Shown: in pieces, positions 23,592 through 31,283 of the stretch
Layout of the letters: each line of letters opens with the position of its first letter
How positions within the stretch are numbered: position 1 is the first letter of the stretch
Assembly: GCA_038200435.1 (NCBI GenBank)
Contig: JBBPXY010000067.1
Location: forward strand, 1-48,699
Reading direction: 5' to 3'
DNA length: 48,699 nucleotides
Source of the DNA: JBBPXY01 sp038200435
Lineage (GTDB): Bacteria; Actinomycetota; Thermoleophilia; Solirubrobacterales; Solirubrobacteraceae
The notes under the pieces: generated by a model
The model's database searches: none
What the model was told of the DNA's origin: nothing
Seen by the model: only the letters and a program-made list of their open reading frames with translations
Translations under genes and position numbers: made by a program

Positions 23592-24653
23592 TTGTCCTCG
23601 CACCTCGAGCGCCTCACCTCACAACTGCTGGCGGGCCCGCCCGCCCACGATCCCGTCACCGTGGCCGAGCGCCTGCTGGCCGTCCAGGGGCAGGACCCGC
23701 GCGGGGTTCGCCTGGCCGTGCGGGCGCGCACGACCGGCCTGACCGCAAGAGACATCGATCGCGCGCTGACCGAGGAGCGCTCGCTCCTCATCACCTGGCT
23801 CTGCCGCGGCACGCTCCATCTGGTTCGCAGCGAGGACTACCCGTGGCTCCAGGCGCTGACGACGTCCCCGCTCCTTACGGGCAACCTGAGGCGCCTGGCG
23901 CAGGAAGGCGTGACCGCCGACGCGGCCGAGCGTGGCGTAGCGGTGATCGAACGGGCGCTGGCGGACAAGGGCCCGCTGACCCGCCCGCAACTCCGCGAGC
24001 GGGTGGCCGCTGCCGGCGTGCGCACCGAAGGCCAGGCCATGGTTCACATCCTCTTCCTCAGCGCCCTTCGGGGCCTCACGGTTCGCGGGCCGGTCGCTGG
24101 CGCCGAGCAGGCCTACGTGCTCGTTCGCGACTGGCTTCCCGACCTCGACCTGCGTGTACCCGACCGCGACCGAGCACTGGCCGAGCTCGCCCGCCGCTAT
24201 CTGGCGGGGCACGGGCCGGCGGACGATCGCGACCTCGCCCGCTGGGCCGGGCTGCCGCTGCGCGACGTACGCGCCGCGTTGAGCGCGATCGCCGGGGAGC
24301 TCGAGCAGCGGGACGACGGCCTGGTCAACCTCAAGTCCCGCCCGCGGCCCGAATCGACCCCGCCCCCACCGCGTCTACTAGGCGCCTTCGATCCCCTTCT
24401 GCTCGGCTGGGTCTCCCGCAAGGCGGTTCTGGGCCGGCACCAGGGCGTAGTCACGGTCAACGGGATCTTTCGCCCATTCGCGCTCGCCGGCGGCCGCGCG
24501 GTTGCCACGTGGCGGATGCCCGGCGGGCGGGTCGTGCTCGAGCCCTTCGGCCGCCTGGCGCAGAGCGACGCCGCGCAACTCGAAGCAGACGCCGCCGACG
24601 TGGAGCGATTCCTCGGTCGCTCGCCGGCCGAGACCCCTCAGCAAACCGGCTGA
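23592..24653 (+). CDS. winged-helix HTH_42 protein (AlkZ/AlkX-like)
   Basis: 353 residues. The product matches the winged-helix DNA-binding family (HTH_42, formerly DUF1006) that includes DNA glycosylases AlkZ and YcaQ. Gln32-Gly-Gln34 in LLAVQGQDPRG aligns with the catalytic QxQ motif of AlkZ-type enzymes. Other family landmarks: TWLCRGTLHLV, RPQLRERVAAAG, EQAYVLVRDWLP, RRYLAGHGPADDRDLARWAGL, and FDPLLLGWVSRKAVL. It may excise alkylated or cross-linked bases. TTG 23592 is the first start, but no ribosome site is visible, so the start is uncertain. Its 3' end overlaps the broken HD-GYP gene by 16 bp. Confidence 0.85.
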   Translation: MSSHLERLTSQLLAGPPAHDPVTVAERLLAVQGQDPRGVRLAVRARTTGLTARDIDRALTEERSLLITWLCRGTLHLVRSEDYPWLQALTTSPLLTGNLRRLAQEGVTADAAERGVAVIERALADKGPLTRPQLRERVAAAGVRTEGQAMVHILFLSALRGLTVRGPVAGAEQAYVLVRDWLPDLDLRVPDRDRALAELARRYLAGHGPADDRDLARWAGLPLRDVRAALSAIAGELEQRDDGLVNLKSRPRPESTPPPPRLLGAFDPLLLGWVSRKAVLGRHQGVVTVNGIFRPFALAGGRAVATWRMPGGRVVLEPFGRLAQSDAAQLEADAADVERFLGRSPAETPQQTG

Positions 24654-25470
24654 ACCGCGGCTGGCGGCGTCAGCAAGCTGCGCGCCAACTGCTCGACGAC
24701 GCGCGGATCGAACTGCGCGCCCGCGCATCGCTGCAGCTCGGCCAAGGCCTCGCCCGCGCTCTTAGCGGCGCGGTAGGGCCGGTCGCTGATCATGGCGTCG
24801 TAGGCGTCGCAGACTGCGATGATGCGGGATTCGAGGGGGATGGCCTCCCCGGCCAAGCCGTCGGGGTAGCCCCCACCATCGACGCGTTCGTGACTGGCGC
24901 GGACGAAGTGAGCGGAGGCTTCGAGGGATGGAGCGGCAGCCAGGATCCGCTCGCCGATAACCGTATGACGGCGCCTGAAGCCCACTCCTCATCGTTGAGA
25001 GGTCCCGGCTTGTGGAGGATCGCGTCGGGGATCGCCGCCTTGCCGATGTCGTGCAGCGTCGCGGCGTGGCGCAGACGTTCGATCCGCTCGTGGCCGAGGT
25101 CGAAGGAGTGGCCGACGGCGTCGGCCAGGTGGGTGACTCCGTCGACGTGCATCCCGAGCTCCGGATTGCGCTCGGTGAGCACCTGGAGCAGTGCGCTGGT
25201 GGCCTGGCAGTCAGCGGCCGGGCGGATCTGCGCCTTGCTGGCGTAGAGGCGCTGGTCAGCCAGCCGTAGGGCCGTGTCCGGCTCGCGAGCATCTCCCGGC
25301 AGGGCGACCTCACCGTGCGAGGCGCTGATGGTGAACCCGCGGCCGCGCTCGGACAGCGCTGTCTGCTGCGGTCCAGGTCGATGCCGGCGTAGGAGCCGCC
25401 AGCTTTGCCAAGCATGAGCGTCAAGACGGACCCGTCTCTTCGCGACCGCCGCTTCCCGTGCGTTCCCCAT
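24638..25470 (-). pseudogene. frameshifted, 5'-truncated GGDEF/HD-GYP gene
   Basis: Two minus-strand frames together read as one signalling protein. The 5' frame gives the end of a GGDEF-like domain (ERGRGFTISASHGEVALP, LRLADQRLYASKA) and the first half of an HD-GYP domain (LRHAATLHDIGKAAIPDAIL, then NDEEW). At about 24985 similarity continues one frame over: RRRHTVIGERIL, SHERVDGGGYPDGLAG, VCDAYDAMISDRPYRAA. Restoring one base between TGG and TTC (EEWxFRRRHT) joins them. The front of the GGDEF domain, including its signature loop, is not recognisable. Either a dead gene or a sequencing error plus decay; the N-terminal loss favours a true pseudogene. Confidence 0.82.
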
Positions 25471-25524
25471 GCCCTTCAGATCGGCGCGCAGCCTCCCGTC
25501 ACCGCATCCCCGCTTTGGGGTAGG

Positions 25525-26805
25525 TCAGGCGGCGAGCGGCTGCGCTTGGGCCATGCCCGGCGCGGGAAAACGGCCCGCGAGCTCCGCGACCTCGCGCCGC
25601 ACGCGCTCGATGGTCTGCTCGTCGCCGGCCTTCAGCGCGGTGACCGACTCGTCGATCCAGCCCGCGAGCTGAACCATGTGCTCGTCCTGTAGGCCGCGCG
25701 TGGTGAGGGCCGGCGTGCCGATGCGTAGCCCGGAGGGATCGAACGGCTTGCGCGGGTCGAACGGGACCGCGTTGGCGTTGGTCACGATGCCGGCCCGGTC
25801 GAGCCCCTCGGCGACGGGCTTGCCGGTGATGTCCTTCGACGTCAGGTCGATCAGGATCAGGTGGTTGTCCGAGCCGCCCGAGACAAGGTCGAACCCGCGC
25901 TCGACGAGCGCGGCCGCGAGAGCCTTGGAGTTCGAGACGATGCGGTGCGCGTACTCCTGGAAGTCGGGAGCGGCGGCCTCGCCGAGAGCGACAGCGATCG
26001 CGGCGGTCTGGTGCTGGTGCGGGCCGCCCTGAAGCCCGGGGAAGACGGCGCGGTCGAGCGCCGAGGCGTGCTCTTCGCGCGACATCAGCATCGCGCCGCG
26101 CGGGCCGCGCAGCGTCTTGTGCGTGGTGGTCATGATCACGTCGGCATGGCCGACGGGAGTCGGGTGGGAGCCACCCGCCACGAGCCCGGCGATGTGCGAG
26201 ATGTCGGCGATTAGCAGTGCGTCGACTTCCTTGGCGATCTCGGCGAAGCCCGGGAAGTCGATGGTGCGCGGTATCGCCGTGCCGCCGCAGAACAGGATCT
26301 TCGGGCGATGCTCGAGCGCGAGCTCACGCACCTCGTCGAGGTCGACGACACCCGTGTCGCGCCGCACGCCGTAGTGCACGGCGTCGAACCACTTGCCCGT
26401 GGCGGAGACACTCCAGCCGTGGGTGAGGTGCCCGCCCGCGAGCAGCGACATGCCCATGACCTTCTCGCCAGGCTTCACGAACGCGAGGTAGATCGCCAGG
26501 TTCGCGGGAGAGCCGGAGTAGGGCTGCACGTTGACGTGCTCGGCCCCGAACAAGCCCTTGGCGCGGTCGATCGCCAGCTGTTCGATCTGGTCGACGATCT
26601 CGTTGCCGGCGTAGTAGCGCTTGCCCGGGTAGCCCTCGGAGTACTTGTTCACGAGCACCGTGCCGTTGGCCGCCATCACGGCCTCCGAGGTGTAGTTCTC
26701 GGATGGGATCAGGCAGAGGGTCGAGGCCTGGCGCTGCTCCTCTTCTTCCACCAGGCCGGCGACGGCCGGGTCGGCGTCTTTCAGGGCGTCAGGGGCGAAG
26801 GTCAT
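25525..26805 (-). CDS. glyA: serine hydroxymethyltransferase
   Basis: PLP enzyme converting serine and tetrahydrofolate into glycine and methylene-tetrahydrofolate; central to one-carbon supply. 426 residues from ATG 26805. Seen: LIPSENYTSEAVMAANGTVLVNKYSEGYPGKRYYAGNEIVDQIE, NVQPYSGSPANLAIY, LIADISHIAGLVAGGSHP, the PLP-lysine loop TTTHKTLRGPRG, and FPGLQGGPHQH. Earlier in-frame starts would extend through the hairpin repeats and lack family similarity. TAGATT ends 7 nt upstream of the ATG, suggesting a leaderless message. Confidence 0.97.
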   Translation of the reverse strand: MTFAPDALKDADPAVAGLVEEEEQRQASTLCLIPSENYTSEAVMAANGTVLVNKYSEGYPGKRYYAGNEIVDQIEQLAIDRAKGLFGAEHVNVQPYSGSPANLAIYLAFVKPGEKVMGMSLLAGGHLTHGWSVSATGKWFDAVHYGVRRDTGVVDLDEVRELALEHRPKILFCGGTAIPRTIDFPGFAEIAKEVDALLIADISHIAGLVAGGSHPTPVGHADVIMTTTHKTLRGPRGAMLMSREEHASALDRAVFPGLQGGPHQHQTAAIAVALGEAAAPDFQEYAHRIVSNSKALAAALVERGFDLVSGGSDNHLILIDLTSKDITGKPVAEGLDRAGIVTNANAVPFDPRKPFDPSGLRIGTPALTTRGLQDEHMVQLAGWIDESVTALKAGDEQTIERVRREVAELAGRFPAPGMAQAQPLAA

Positions 26806-26812
26806 GCGTCTC

Positions 26813-26818
26813 AATCTA
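26813..26818 (-). promoter_or_regulatory. -10 element of a probable leaderless glyA promoter
   Basis: TAGATT on the minus strand ends 7 nt before ATG 26805. The hairpin repeat pair lies a further 85-190 bp upstream. Confidence 0.45.
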
Positions 26819-26902
26819 ACAACGGGGAGGCTTCGCCGGCGCCTATTCGGCTCGAACTGCGTCGGGGAAAGGGAGGGTGTCTCGGCGGAGCCGCCCGACC
26901 GA

Positions 26903-27011
26903 CGGTTTCTGTCCACAGATGTAAGCGCCGCGGCGTCGTGGACAGCAACCGCCGCATAGCGAAGGTTTCTGTCCACACCGGAAGATGGCGCTGTCTCGTG
27001 GACAGAAACCG
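26903..27011. repeat. two tandem hairpin repeats, 60-bp period
   Basis: Each unit is GGTTTCTGTCCAC, a 21-nt loop, then GTGGACAGMAACC. Unit 1: arms 26904-26916 and 26938-26950. Unit 2: arms 26964-26976 and 26998-27010. The period is exactly 60 bp. Unit 1 has one mismatch (C for A in the right arm) and unit 2 is a perfect 13-bp stem. The loops differ, as do the 13-nt spacers apart from a shared GCCG. They lie between the divergent glyA and LPRTG-protein genes. Confidence 0.9.
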
Positions 27012-27091
27012 CCGGTCAGCTGCCACCTTCCTGGAGCCCGGATCCGACCGCTCCCGCGATGACGTCTGAGCGGCCCGCAAAACTCCCGCAC

Positions 27092-27367
27092 ATGCGCCGA
27101 ATCTGCATCGCCATGGCGATCACCGTCGCCCTGCTGCTCCCGACTGCCGCCTCTGCCGCTCGCACCGTATGGATGAAGCCGCTCTCGCGGACGACGGAGT
27201 CGACGGCGCGGCTCAGCGGCCAGCTCGCGCTCCTCGCGCGTGCGCGTGCGAGCGGGAAGACTCCCGAGCTTCCGCGCACCGGCGGCGATCCGGGCCTGAT
27301 CGCCCTGGCCGGACTGGGGCTGGGACTCACCGGCGCCGGTATGCGCCGCCTGCGACCGCCGCTCTAG
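27092..27367 (+). CDS. small LPRTG cell-wall-anchored protein
   Basis: 91 residues. A signal peptide (RRICIAMAITVALLLPTAASAA) is followed by only about 40 mature residues, then a sorting signal LPRTGGDPG, a hydrophobic stretch (LIALAGLGLGLTGAG) and a basic end (MRRLRPPL), the full LPxTG layout used by sortases. No sortase gene is in the window. The mature part (VWMKPLSRTTESTARLSGQLALLARARAS) is short and has no known domain, so the protein may serve as a pilin-like or regulatory surface peptide. Its stop shares CTAG with the convergent reductase gene. Confidence 0.85.
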   Translation: MRRICIAMAITVALLLPTAASAARTVWMKPLSRTTESTARLSGQLALLARARASGKTPELPRTGGDPGLIALAGLGLGLTGAGMRRLRPPL

Positions 27368-27915
27368 GCGGCAGCGGCTACCGGGCGCGCTTCGGCCAGC
27401 AGCTCGGCCAGGATCCCGTCGAGCTGCTCGTGCAGCCCACTCTCCTTGACCGCCTCGGGATCGCCCAGCAGCTCGTGGGCGCTGGGGACGGGCAGCTCGG
27501 CGTCCACCACGCGGGCGCCGATCGAAGCGAGCACCTTACGCAGGTCGGCTTGGGCCCAGACTGCTCCGAACATCCCGGTGCTGGCGCCGATCACCGCTAC
27601 CGGCTTATTCCTGAGCGAGTTCGTCTCGATGGGGCGGGAGACCCAATCCAGCGCGTTCTTGAGGTGCCCGGGGATCGACGAGTTGTACTCCGGAGTGGAG
27701 AACAGGACGGCGTCGGCAGCGGCGATCTCGTCCCGTAACCCGACGACCGCCGGCGGCGCCAGATGTTCCTCGTCCGCGTCGAACGCGGGGATCGCCCGCA
27801 GCCCGTCGTGGAGCACCCACTCCGTTCCGGCAGGCAGCAGCGTGGCTGCCGCCCGGAGGAGCTCGGTGTTGTGCGACTCGCGCCGCAGGCTTCCGGATAT
27901 GCCGAGCACCTTCAT
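27364..27915 (-). CDS. NADPH-dependent FMN reductase family protein
   Basis: 183 residues, flavodoxin-like fold. KVLGISGSLRRESHNTELLRAA is the phosphate-binding loop (GSLR) of the family; FSTPEYNSSIPGHLKNALDWVSR is its second hallmark (TPEYNxSxPGxLKNxxDW). It reduces FMN, quinones or azo compounds with NADPH. It lies 2 nt after the YceI gene on the same strand, so the two form an operon controlled from the YceI promoter and probably by the divergent TetR regulator. Its last codon overlaps the LPRTG gene stop. Confidence 0.94.
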   Translation of the reverse strand: MKVLGISGSLRRESHNTELLRAAATLLPAGTEWVLHDGLRAIPAFDADEEHLAPPAVVGLRDEIAAADAVLFSTPEYNSSIPGHLKNALDWVSRPIETNSLRNKPVAVIGASTGMFGAVWAQADLRKVLASIGARVVDAELPVPSAHELLGDPEAVKESGLHEQLDGILAELLAEARPVAAAA

Positions 27916-27917
27916 GA

Positions 27918-28463
27918 CTACGCCTTGGACAGCTCGAGCTCGACCAAGAGGGTGACCTCGTTGGACAGCGCGAACCCGCCCTTGGGGAGCGGGGCGTTCC
28001 ACTCCAGGCCGTACTTGGTGCGGTCGATCACGGTCTCGAACGCGAGGCCGAGGGTGGTCTTGTCGGCGATGTTCTGGTGGGGCCCGGCGATCGTGCCGCG
28101 CGCTTCGAGCGGGTTCGTGTGACCCTTGATGGTGAGCTCTCCGTTGACGAGGATCTCATCGCCGTCGCGGCGCAGGTCATGAGCCTCGAAGCGAAGCTCG
28201 GGATGACGCTCCACGTCGAAGAAGTCCGGCGCCTTGAGATGGCCGGCGAGGTTCGGGTCCTTGACGACGATGGAGTCCGCGTCGACCGTCCCGGTAAGAG
28301 TGGCCGAGCCGTCCTCGGCAACGTCGAGCTTGGCGTCGAAGTTCTCGAAGCGGCCGCGGAAGGTCGAGACGACCATGTGCTTCACGGCAAAGCTCGCGCT
28401 CGAGTGGATCGGATCGAGGGTCCAGGTGCCGCTGGGGATCTGCTGCTCGGTTACTGCGGACAT
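27918..28463 (-). CDS. YceI family protein (lipid-binding lipocalin-like)
   Basis: 181 residues, cytoplasmic (no signal peptide, unlike E. coli YceI). The motif set WTLDPIHSSASFAVKHMVVSTFRGRFENFDAKL, LTGTVDADSIVVKDPNLAGHLKAPDFFDVERHPELRFEA, GELTIKGHTNPLEARG and LGLAFETVIDRTKYGLEW identifies the family. YceI proteins bind isoprenoid or amide lipids in a barrel. AGGGAG precedes the ATG. The promoter lies under the perfect TetR-type operator, with TATATA as likely -10, so repression by the divergent regulator is expected. Confidence 0.95.
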   Translation of the reverse strand: MSAVTEQQIPSGTWTLDPIHSSASFAVKHMVVSTFRGRFENFDAKLDVAEDGSATLTGTVDADSIVVKDPNLAGHLKAPDFFDVERHPELRFEAHDLRRDGDEILVNGELTIKGHTNPLEARGTIAGPHQNIADKTTLGLAFETVIDRTKYGLEWNAPLPKGGFALSNEVTLLVELELSKA

Positions 28464-28490
28464 GAGGTCTCCCTTGGGTCTATATACGTG

Positions 28491-28510
28491 AACCGGACTG
28501 TGGTCCGGTT
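28491..28510. promoter_or_regulatory. TetR-type operator O1
   Basis: AACCGGAC-TGTG-GTCCGGTT, a perfect 20-bp palindrome with 8-bp arms, lies between the divergent YceI and TetR genes. It sits just upstream of TATATA, the probable YceI -10 on the minus strand, so binding would block that promoter. Confidence 0.8.
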
Positions 28511-28532
28511 GCTCGAGAGCACTGTAGCAACT

Positions 28533-28552
28533 ATCCGGACCTCGGTCCGCTT
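28533..28552. promoter_or_regulatory. TetR-type operator O2
   Basis: ATCCGGAC-CTCG-GTCCGCTT has the same spacing and core as O1, with 6 of 8 arm positions complementary. Its centre is 42 bp from O1, about four helical turns. It touches the tetR -10 hexamer, suggesting autoregulation. Confidence 0.75.
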
Positions 28553-28554
28553 GT

Positions 28555-28560
28555 CATACT
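28555..28560 (+). promoter_or_regulatory. -10 element of a probable leaderless tetR promoter
   Basis: CATACT ends 6 nt before GTG 28567 and follows operator O2 directly. Confidence 0.45.
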
Positions 28561-28566
28561 GAAGAG

Positions 28567-29202
28567 GTGGAACCGCACGAATTGACGATGCTGCACGGCC
28601 CTCGGCCGCTTCCGCTCACCAGCGCTCCATGCGAGCGGGCGGACGCCGCGCGCAACCGCCGGCGCATCGTGGCGGCGGCCGAGCGGCTCTTCGCCGAGCG
28701 CGGCGTCGCCGCCGTCTCCATGGAGGCGATTGCCGGCGAGGCGGGGGTAGGCAAGGGCACCGTCTTCCGCCGCTTCGGCGACCGCGCGGGCCTGGTGCAC
28801 GCTCTGCTCGACACGCACGAGCGCGAGTTCCAGGAGGCGCTGATCCGTGGTGAGCCGCCCCTCGGCCCCGGCGCCCCGCCGTTGGACCGGTTGATCGCGT
28901 TCGGCCGCGGGGTGATCGACGAACTCGAAACTCACGGCGAGATCCTGCTGGCCGCCGAAACGAGCGGACGCTGGGTCCGCTTCGACCATCGCGTTTACGC
29001 GTTCTACCGCACGCACGTGGCCATGCTGCTGCGCGCGGCCGCGCCCGGCCTCGACGCGGACTACACCGCCGAGGCGCTGCTCGCTCCGCTGGGCGCGGAG
29101 CTCCACTCATACCTACGCCAGGCTCGAGAGATGCCCATCGAGCAGATCGCTCGCGGGTATGAGGACTTGGTGCGGCGGATAGTAGGCGCGCCGACGGCCT
29201 AG
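28567..29202 (+). CDS. TetR family transcriptional regulator
   Basis: 211 residues. The helix-turn-helix lies at about residues 33-80: RRIVAAAERLFAERGVAAVS, MEAIAGEAGVGKGTVFRRFG, a textbook TetR DNA-binding domain. The remaining helical domain, containing LIAFGRGVIDELETHGEILLA and HVAMLLRAAAPGLDADYTAE, is the ligand-sensing and dimer part. It is divergent from the YceI-FMN reductase operon across a 103-bp region with two matched palindromes, so that operon and itself are the likely targets. GTG 28567 is supported by the -10 spacing; an in-frame ATG seven codons later is an alternative. Confidence 0.93.
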   Translation: MEPHELTMLHGPRPLPLTSAPCERADAARNRRRIVAAAERLFAERGVAAVSMEAIAGEAGVGKGTVFRRFGDRAGLVHALLDTHEREFQEALIRGEPPLGPGAPPLDRLIAFGRGVIDELETHGEILLAAETSGRWVRFDHRVYAFYRTHVAMLLRAAAPGLDADYTAEALLAPLGAELHSYLRQAREMPIEQIARGYEDLVRRIVGAPTA

Positions 29203-29296
29203 CTCCAAGGCGTCGAGAGCGACCCGGCTGGGTACGCTCCGAGTTCGTGGCGCCCACACGGCGCCCCCAAGTTGCCCACACCCCGAGGAGCCCTTC

Positions 29297-31273
29297 ATGC
29301 CCGCCCAAGTCAGTGAGAAGGATGCGCGCCAGGTCGCCGAGGCCGCGCGTGAGTCGGAGTGGAAGCTTCCTTCCTTCGGCAAGGAGCTCTTCCTGGGCAA
29401 CTTCCGGCTCGATCTGATCCACCCCCAGCCCAAGCTCGACACCGCCGCGGTCGAGAAGGGCGAGCGCTTCCTCAAGACCCTTCAGCAGTTTCTCGAGGAG
29501 AAGGTCGATCCGGCCGTCATCGAGCGCGACGCGAAGATCCCCGACGAGGTCATCGAAGGCCTCAAGGAGATCGGCGCGATGGGCATGAAGGTCTACGAGG
29601 AATACGGCGGCCTGGGGCTCTCGCAGGTGTACTACAACCGCGCGCTGGCGCTCACCGGCGTGTGGCACGCGTCGATCTCGACGCTGCTCTCGGCCCACCA
29701 GTCGATCGGCCTCGCCGAGCCTCTGCGCATGTTCGGCTCCGAGGAGCAGAAGCGCGAATGGCTCCCCAAGGTCGCGCGCACGCACGTGAGTGCATTCCTC
29801 CTCACCGAGCCCGACGTCGGCTCGGACCCCGCGCGTGTGGCCACCACCGCCACTCCCACCGCCGACGGCTCGGGATACTCGATCAGCGGCCGCAAGCTGT
29901 GGGCGACCAACGGCGCCATCGCCGACGTCGTCATCGTGATGGCGCAGGTGCCCAAATCCGACGGGCACGAGGGCGGTATCAGCGCGTTCATCCTCCCGTA
30001 CGACACCGAGGGTGTGACGGTCGAGCACCGCAACCAGTTCATGGGCCTGCGCGGCATCGAGAACTCGGTGACGCTGCTCGAAGATGTCTTCGTTCCGAAG
30101 GAGAATCTGATCGGGAAGGAGGGCATCGGGCTGAAGATCGCCCTGTCGACCCTCAACACGGGCCGCCTCGCGCTGCCCGCGATCTGCGTCGGCGTGAGCA
30201 AGTGGTCGACGAAGATCGCGCGCGAGTGGGCGACGGAACGCATCCAGTGGGGCCGCCCGGTCGGCCAGCACGACGCAGTGGCCCAGAAGGTCGCCTACAT
30301 TGCCGCCACCGCCTTTGGGCTCGAGGCGATGCTCGACGTCGCGAGCCGTCTCGCCGACGACAAGAAGAACGACATCCGCATCGAGGCCGCGCTCGCGAAG
30401 CTGCTCGGCTCGGAGATGGGCTGGACGGTCGTCGATGAGCTCATGCAGGTGCGCGGCGGCCGCGGCTACGAGACCGCGGAGTCGCTGAACGCGCGCGGTG
30501 AGAAGCCCGTGCCGGTCGAGCAGGCGCTGCGCGACATGCGCATCAACCGCATCTTCGAGGGATCAACCGAGATCATGCACCTGCTGATCGCGCGCGAGGC
30601 CGTCGACCAGCACCTGTCGGTGGCGGGCGACATCCTCGACGACGAGACCGATCTCAAGGCCAAGGCCAACTCGGCTCTGAAGGCGGGCGCTTTCTACTCC
30701 AAGTGGCTGCCGCAGCTCGTGGTGGGACAAGGGCAGCGCCCGGGCTCCTACGACGAGTTCGGTCCCCTCGCCGGGCACCTGCGCTTCGTCGAGCGCTCCG
30801 CTCGCAAACAGGCTCGGGCGACGTTCTACGGGATGGGCCGCTGGCAGGCGAAGCTGGAGTACAAGCAGACGTTCCTCGGCCGCATCGTCGACATCGGCGC
30901 CGAGCTGTTCGCGATCGCGTCGGCGGTGGTCTACGCCCAGACGATCCAGGGCGAGCATCCTCAGCGCGGCGAGCAGGCGATCGAGCTGGCCGACCTGTTC
31001 TGCCAGCAGGCGCGCCGCCGGGTCGACACGCTGTTCGCCCAGCTGTGGGCCAACAACGACGACGCCAACTACAAGGCTGCGCAGAAGGTGCTGGAAGGCC
31101 GCTACAAGTGGGTCGAGGAGGGCGTCGCCGACCCGTCAGGCGACGGGCCGCTGATCAAGCCCCAGCCCGAGGCCGTGCAGAAGGAAGCCCCGAAGCAGGA
31201 GGAGTCGCGGGAGGCGATGGCGGAGTCGAACGGCTCGAGCAGCGAGGCGCCCGTCGCGGCGCCCGTGCAGTAG
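29297..31273 (+). CDS. large acyl-CoA dehydrogenase (VLCAD/ACAD9-like)
   Basis: 658 residues, longer than the usual 380-400 because a C-terminal helical domain of about 180 residues follows the dehydrogenase core, as in very-long-chain enzymes. Seen: AFLLTEPDVGSDPARVAT, GRKLWATNGAIADVVIVMA, FMGLRGIENSVTLLEDVFVP, VRGGRGYETAESL, and the catalytic Glu421 in IFEGSTEIMHLLIAREAV. The N-terminal 60 residues include ESEWKLPSFGKELFLGNF, typical of the FadE group in actinobacteria. The last 40 residues are an acidic Ala/Glu/Ser tail. GAGGAG precedes the ATG. The MBL-fold gene follows after 10 nt. Confidence 0.94.
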   Translation: MPAQVSEKDARQVAEAARESEWKLPSFGKELFLGNFRLDLIHPQPKLDTAAVEKGERFLKTLQQFLEEKVDPAVIERDAKIPDEVIEGLKEIGAMGMKVYEEYGGLGLSQVYYNRALALTGVWHASISTLLSAHQSIGLAEPLRMFGSEEQKREWLPKVARTHVSAFLLTEPDVGSDPARVATTATPTADGSGYSISGRKLWATNGAIADVVIVMAQVPKSDGHEGGISAFILPYDTEGVTVEHRNQFMGLRGIENSVTLLEDVFVPKENLIGKEGIGLKIALSTLNTGRLALPAICVGVSKWSTKIAREWATERIQWGRPVGQHDAVAQKVAYIAATAFGLEAMLDVASRLADDKKNDIRIEAALAKLLGSEMGWTVVDELMQVRGGRGYETAESLNARGEKPVPVEQALRDMRINRIFEGSTEIMHLLIAREAVDQHLSVAGDILDDETDLKAKANSALKAGAFYSKWLPQLVVGQGQRPGSYDEFGPLAGHLRFVERSARKQARATFYGMGRWQAKLEYKQTFLGRIVDIGAELFAIASAVVYAQTIQGEHPQRGEQAIELADLFCQQARRRVDTLFAQLWANNDDANYKAAQKVLEGRYKWVEEGVADPSGDGPLIKPQPEAVQKEAPKQEESREAMAESNGSSSEAPVAAPVQ

Positions 31274-31283
31274 GGGTCGAGAC

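Noticed and set aside
26904..27010. CTGTCCACA resembles an actinobacterial DnaA box (TTGTCCACA), suggesting a replication origin or DnaA-titration site.
   Set aside because: Every copy has C for the first T, the boxes are arms of hairpins, and no dnaA, dnaN, gyrB, rpmH or AT-rich unwinding region is nearby.
28616..30271. A 551-residue minus-strand open frame opposite tetR and the acyl-CoA dehydrogenase gene.
   Set aside because: It crosses two convincing genes and an intergenic region and matches no family; shadow frame.
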